64,000 nt of DNA from Physcomitrium patens (Eukaryota; Streptophyta; Bryopsida; Funariales; Funariaceae). The notes under the pieces were generated by a model, which made no database searches, was not told the DNA's origin, and saw only the letters and a list, made by a program, of their open reading frames with translations. The stretch is taken from positions 5,168,825 to 5,232,824 of the forward strand of contig NC_037261.1 of the NCBI RefSeq assembly GCF_000002425.4. The letters run 5' to 3'. Shown in pieces: positions 62,650-64,000 of the stretch. Numbering within the stretch: position 1 is the stretch's first letter; every line of letters begins with the position of its first letter. The translations under genes were made by a program, and so were the position numbers.

Positions 62650-64000
62650 AGAATCTTGATAGGATAAGAGGGTTTACATCAAGAAAGAGCCACATAAAAT
62701 TGACCATGGAAAAAAATAGGTTGTTATAGATCCAAACCAACATGCTTCACCAATTATTTTTGAAATTTATTCATTATTATTGCAAATGCAAGACAAATTG
62801 GAAATTACTTTTTTTTTTAGAATGAATAGAAATTCTTTTGTTGTAGAAGTTAGTGTAATTTCCAAAATGAACATCAAGTTTATAGCAAATTTTCTTCCAA
62901 GAATTCTTGCTTGAAGAACTTGATCTATTAGTTGTGTAATTAATAATTGGATTCTATTGTAAAGTCTTTAGTAATGATCAATATTTTTTAATAGCATCAT
63001 TAGAGTCTCAATCTTAAGACAAAGCCTTAATTTAGGCATTGTAGATGGATTAAGCTATTTGATAAATTCAATTTGATAAAAATTATTATTGTCAATACCA
63101 TCTTTAGCAATAACTTCATCGGCACTTAGATATTTTTGTTCTTCCTTGAGAAATATAATAATAATCTTCTCATTAATATCTTCTATATTATTATTTTTTA
63201 TAGATAAAATAATTCTCTCTCTTAAGAAGGCATCATTTGCTACACCATCATTTCCATTATTAGATAAATAACATCCACTAAGGATGTTAATTGTTGATCA
63301 ATAATCATGTGATTAAGAAGCATAACTATATTATCAAGCAATAAATTTGTATCATTTCTAATTTGGTAAGTAGAAAATATAAATATTAGTCAATAATAAT
63401 ATAACCATAAATATTCAAATGTACCACCATTAATATATATAATGTGTGTATGTGCATTCCATACATGAAGAAGCTCATTAGCAAACTTAATATCTACTTG
63501 AAGTGCTCATAAATTCAACTTCATGTTTTCTTTTAATTTATGAATTTTATTTGAGGCCAAAGTATTGAATGTCAAAAAGATGCTACTATAATTTTTTCTT
63601 GAGTTTCTTTTATAATCATTGCAATATTTAGCAAAAATCTTTACTAAAAAATATTGTAGTTCCTCCAAATAGGCAATCAATATCTAAAATGGCTTTAAAA
63701 GAATCATCAACTGCCTCAAGACAATAATGCTATTGCATTAGAAGTTCATCCCAAATACTAAGCAAAGTTTGGCAAATAAACTCAACATGGTTGGAAATTC
63801 TTAGTAATTAAATAAAGAGAGACTTTGTTACAATCTAATATAGCTTTGAACATAAAATGGGCACTTCTTCCTCCTTCAAGTAGAAATATGGTAATTTTTG
63901 ATAATGCAACATATATGACAATCTTTTATATGAATCAAACTTTAGTTGCCAAAATATTGTAGGAAAATATCTTATCAATTCTTATAAGTCTATTTAGAAA
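62650..64000 (-). mobile_element. Helitron relic: PIF1-type helicase C-terminal part, cut by the window edge
   Basis: The minus strand encodes, with stops and shifts, the helicase of a Helitron RepHel protein. Reading from the edge: VALSKITIFLLEGGRSAH (about 63.87 kb; Helitron helicases have SGIAALLL-GGRTAHS here), DELLMQ with HYCLEAVDDSFKAIL (63.69-63.75 kb; DEAPM-x-H motif II region), LFGGTTIFFSKDF (about 63.65 kb), EQKYLSADEVIAKDG (about 63.12 kb), LNPSTMPKLRL, LLITQLID, then LAFAIIMNKFQK, VGLDL-stop-QPIFFHGQFYVALS (62743-62682), the hallmark end. Helitrons move as rolling-circle transposons. The Rep half would lie beyond 64000. Inactive. Confidence 0.88.

Overview
The window is nuclear DNA of a land plant. 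The genes are intron-rich with GT-AG borders, the spacers are very AT-rich, and the promoters carry plant telo-box motifs. Plant-type genes are present: eL37 with an intron directly after the ATG, a YacP-like NYN protein, an apyrase, and an RWP-RK relic. A moss or other spore-bearing plant is my best guess, because one gene resembles a ciliary coiled-coil protein, which fits a plant with swimming sperm. I cannot name the species.

Layout. 1-14 kb is a nest of two old Ty3/gypsy chromoviruses of one family. The inner copy (minus strand, 1851-9342) sits inside the RT gene of the outer copy (plus strand, 22-14023), with a 5-bp CCAAT target duplication. A Ty1/copia fragment follows near 16 kb. From 17.5 to 59 kb there are seven protein genes that I could trace exon by exon with consistent reading phase: an ELMO-domain protein (-, intronless), a coiled-coil protein (+), TAF1B/Rrn7 of RNA polymerase I (-), a zinc-ribbon protein of unknown function (+), the complex I 23-kDa subunit NDUFS8 (-), an apyrase/NTPDase (+), and a YacP-type NYN nuclease (-, with one GC-AG intron). 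An eighth, ribosomal protein eL37 (+), is equally clear. Between the coiled-coil gene and TAF1B lies a broken RWP-RK gene. The last 5 kb are repeats: a foldback element with terminal inverted repeats (60.73-61.36 kb) and the helicase end of a decayed Helitron running off the right edge.

The genes do not form a shared pathway. They are ordinary housekeeping neighbours: rDNA transcription, ribosome, respiration, nucleotide hydrolysis and probable plastid RNA turnover. NDUFS8 and the apyrase are divergent across a 1.7-kb spacer. No CRISPR, phage or operon-like system is present. The most interesting items are the RWP-RK relic, the ciliary-like coiled-coil gene, the unknown zinc-ribbon gene, the nested chromoviruses, the foldback element and an inverted duplication around 54.4/56.3 kb.
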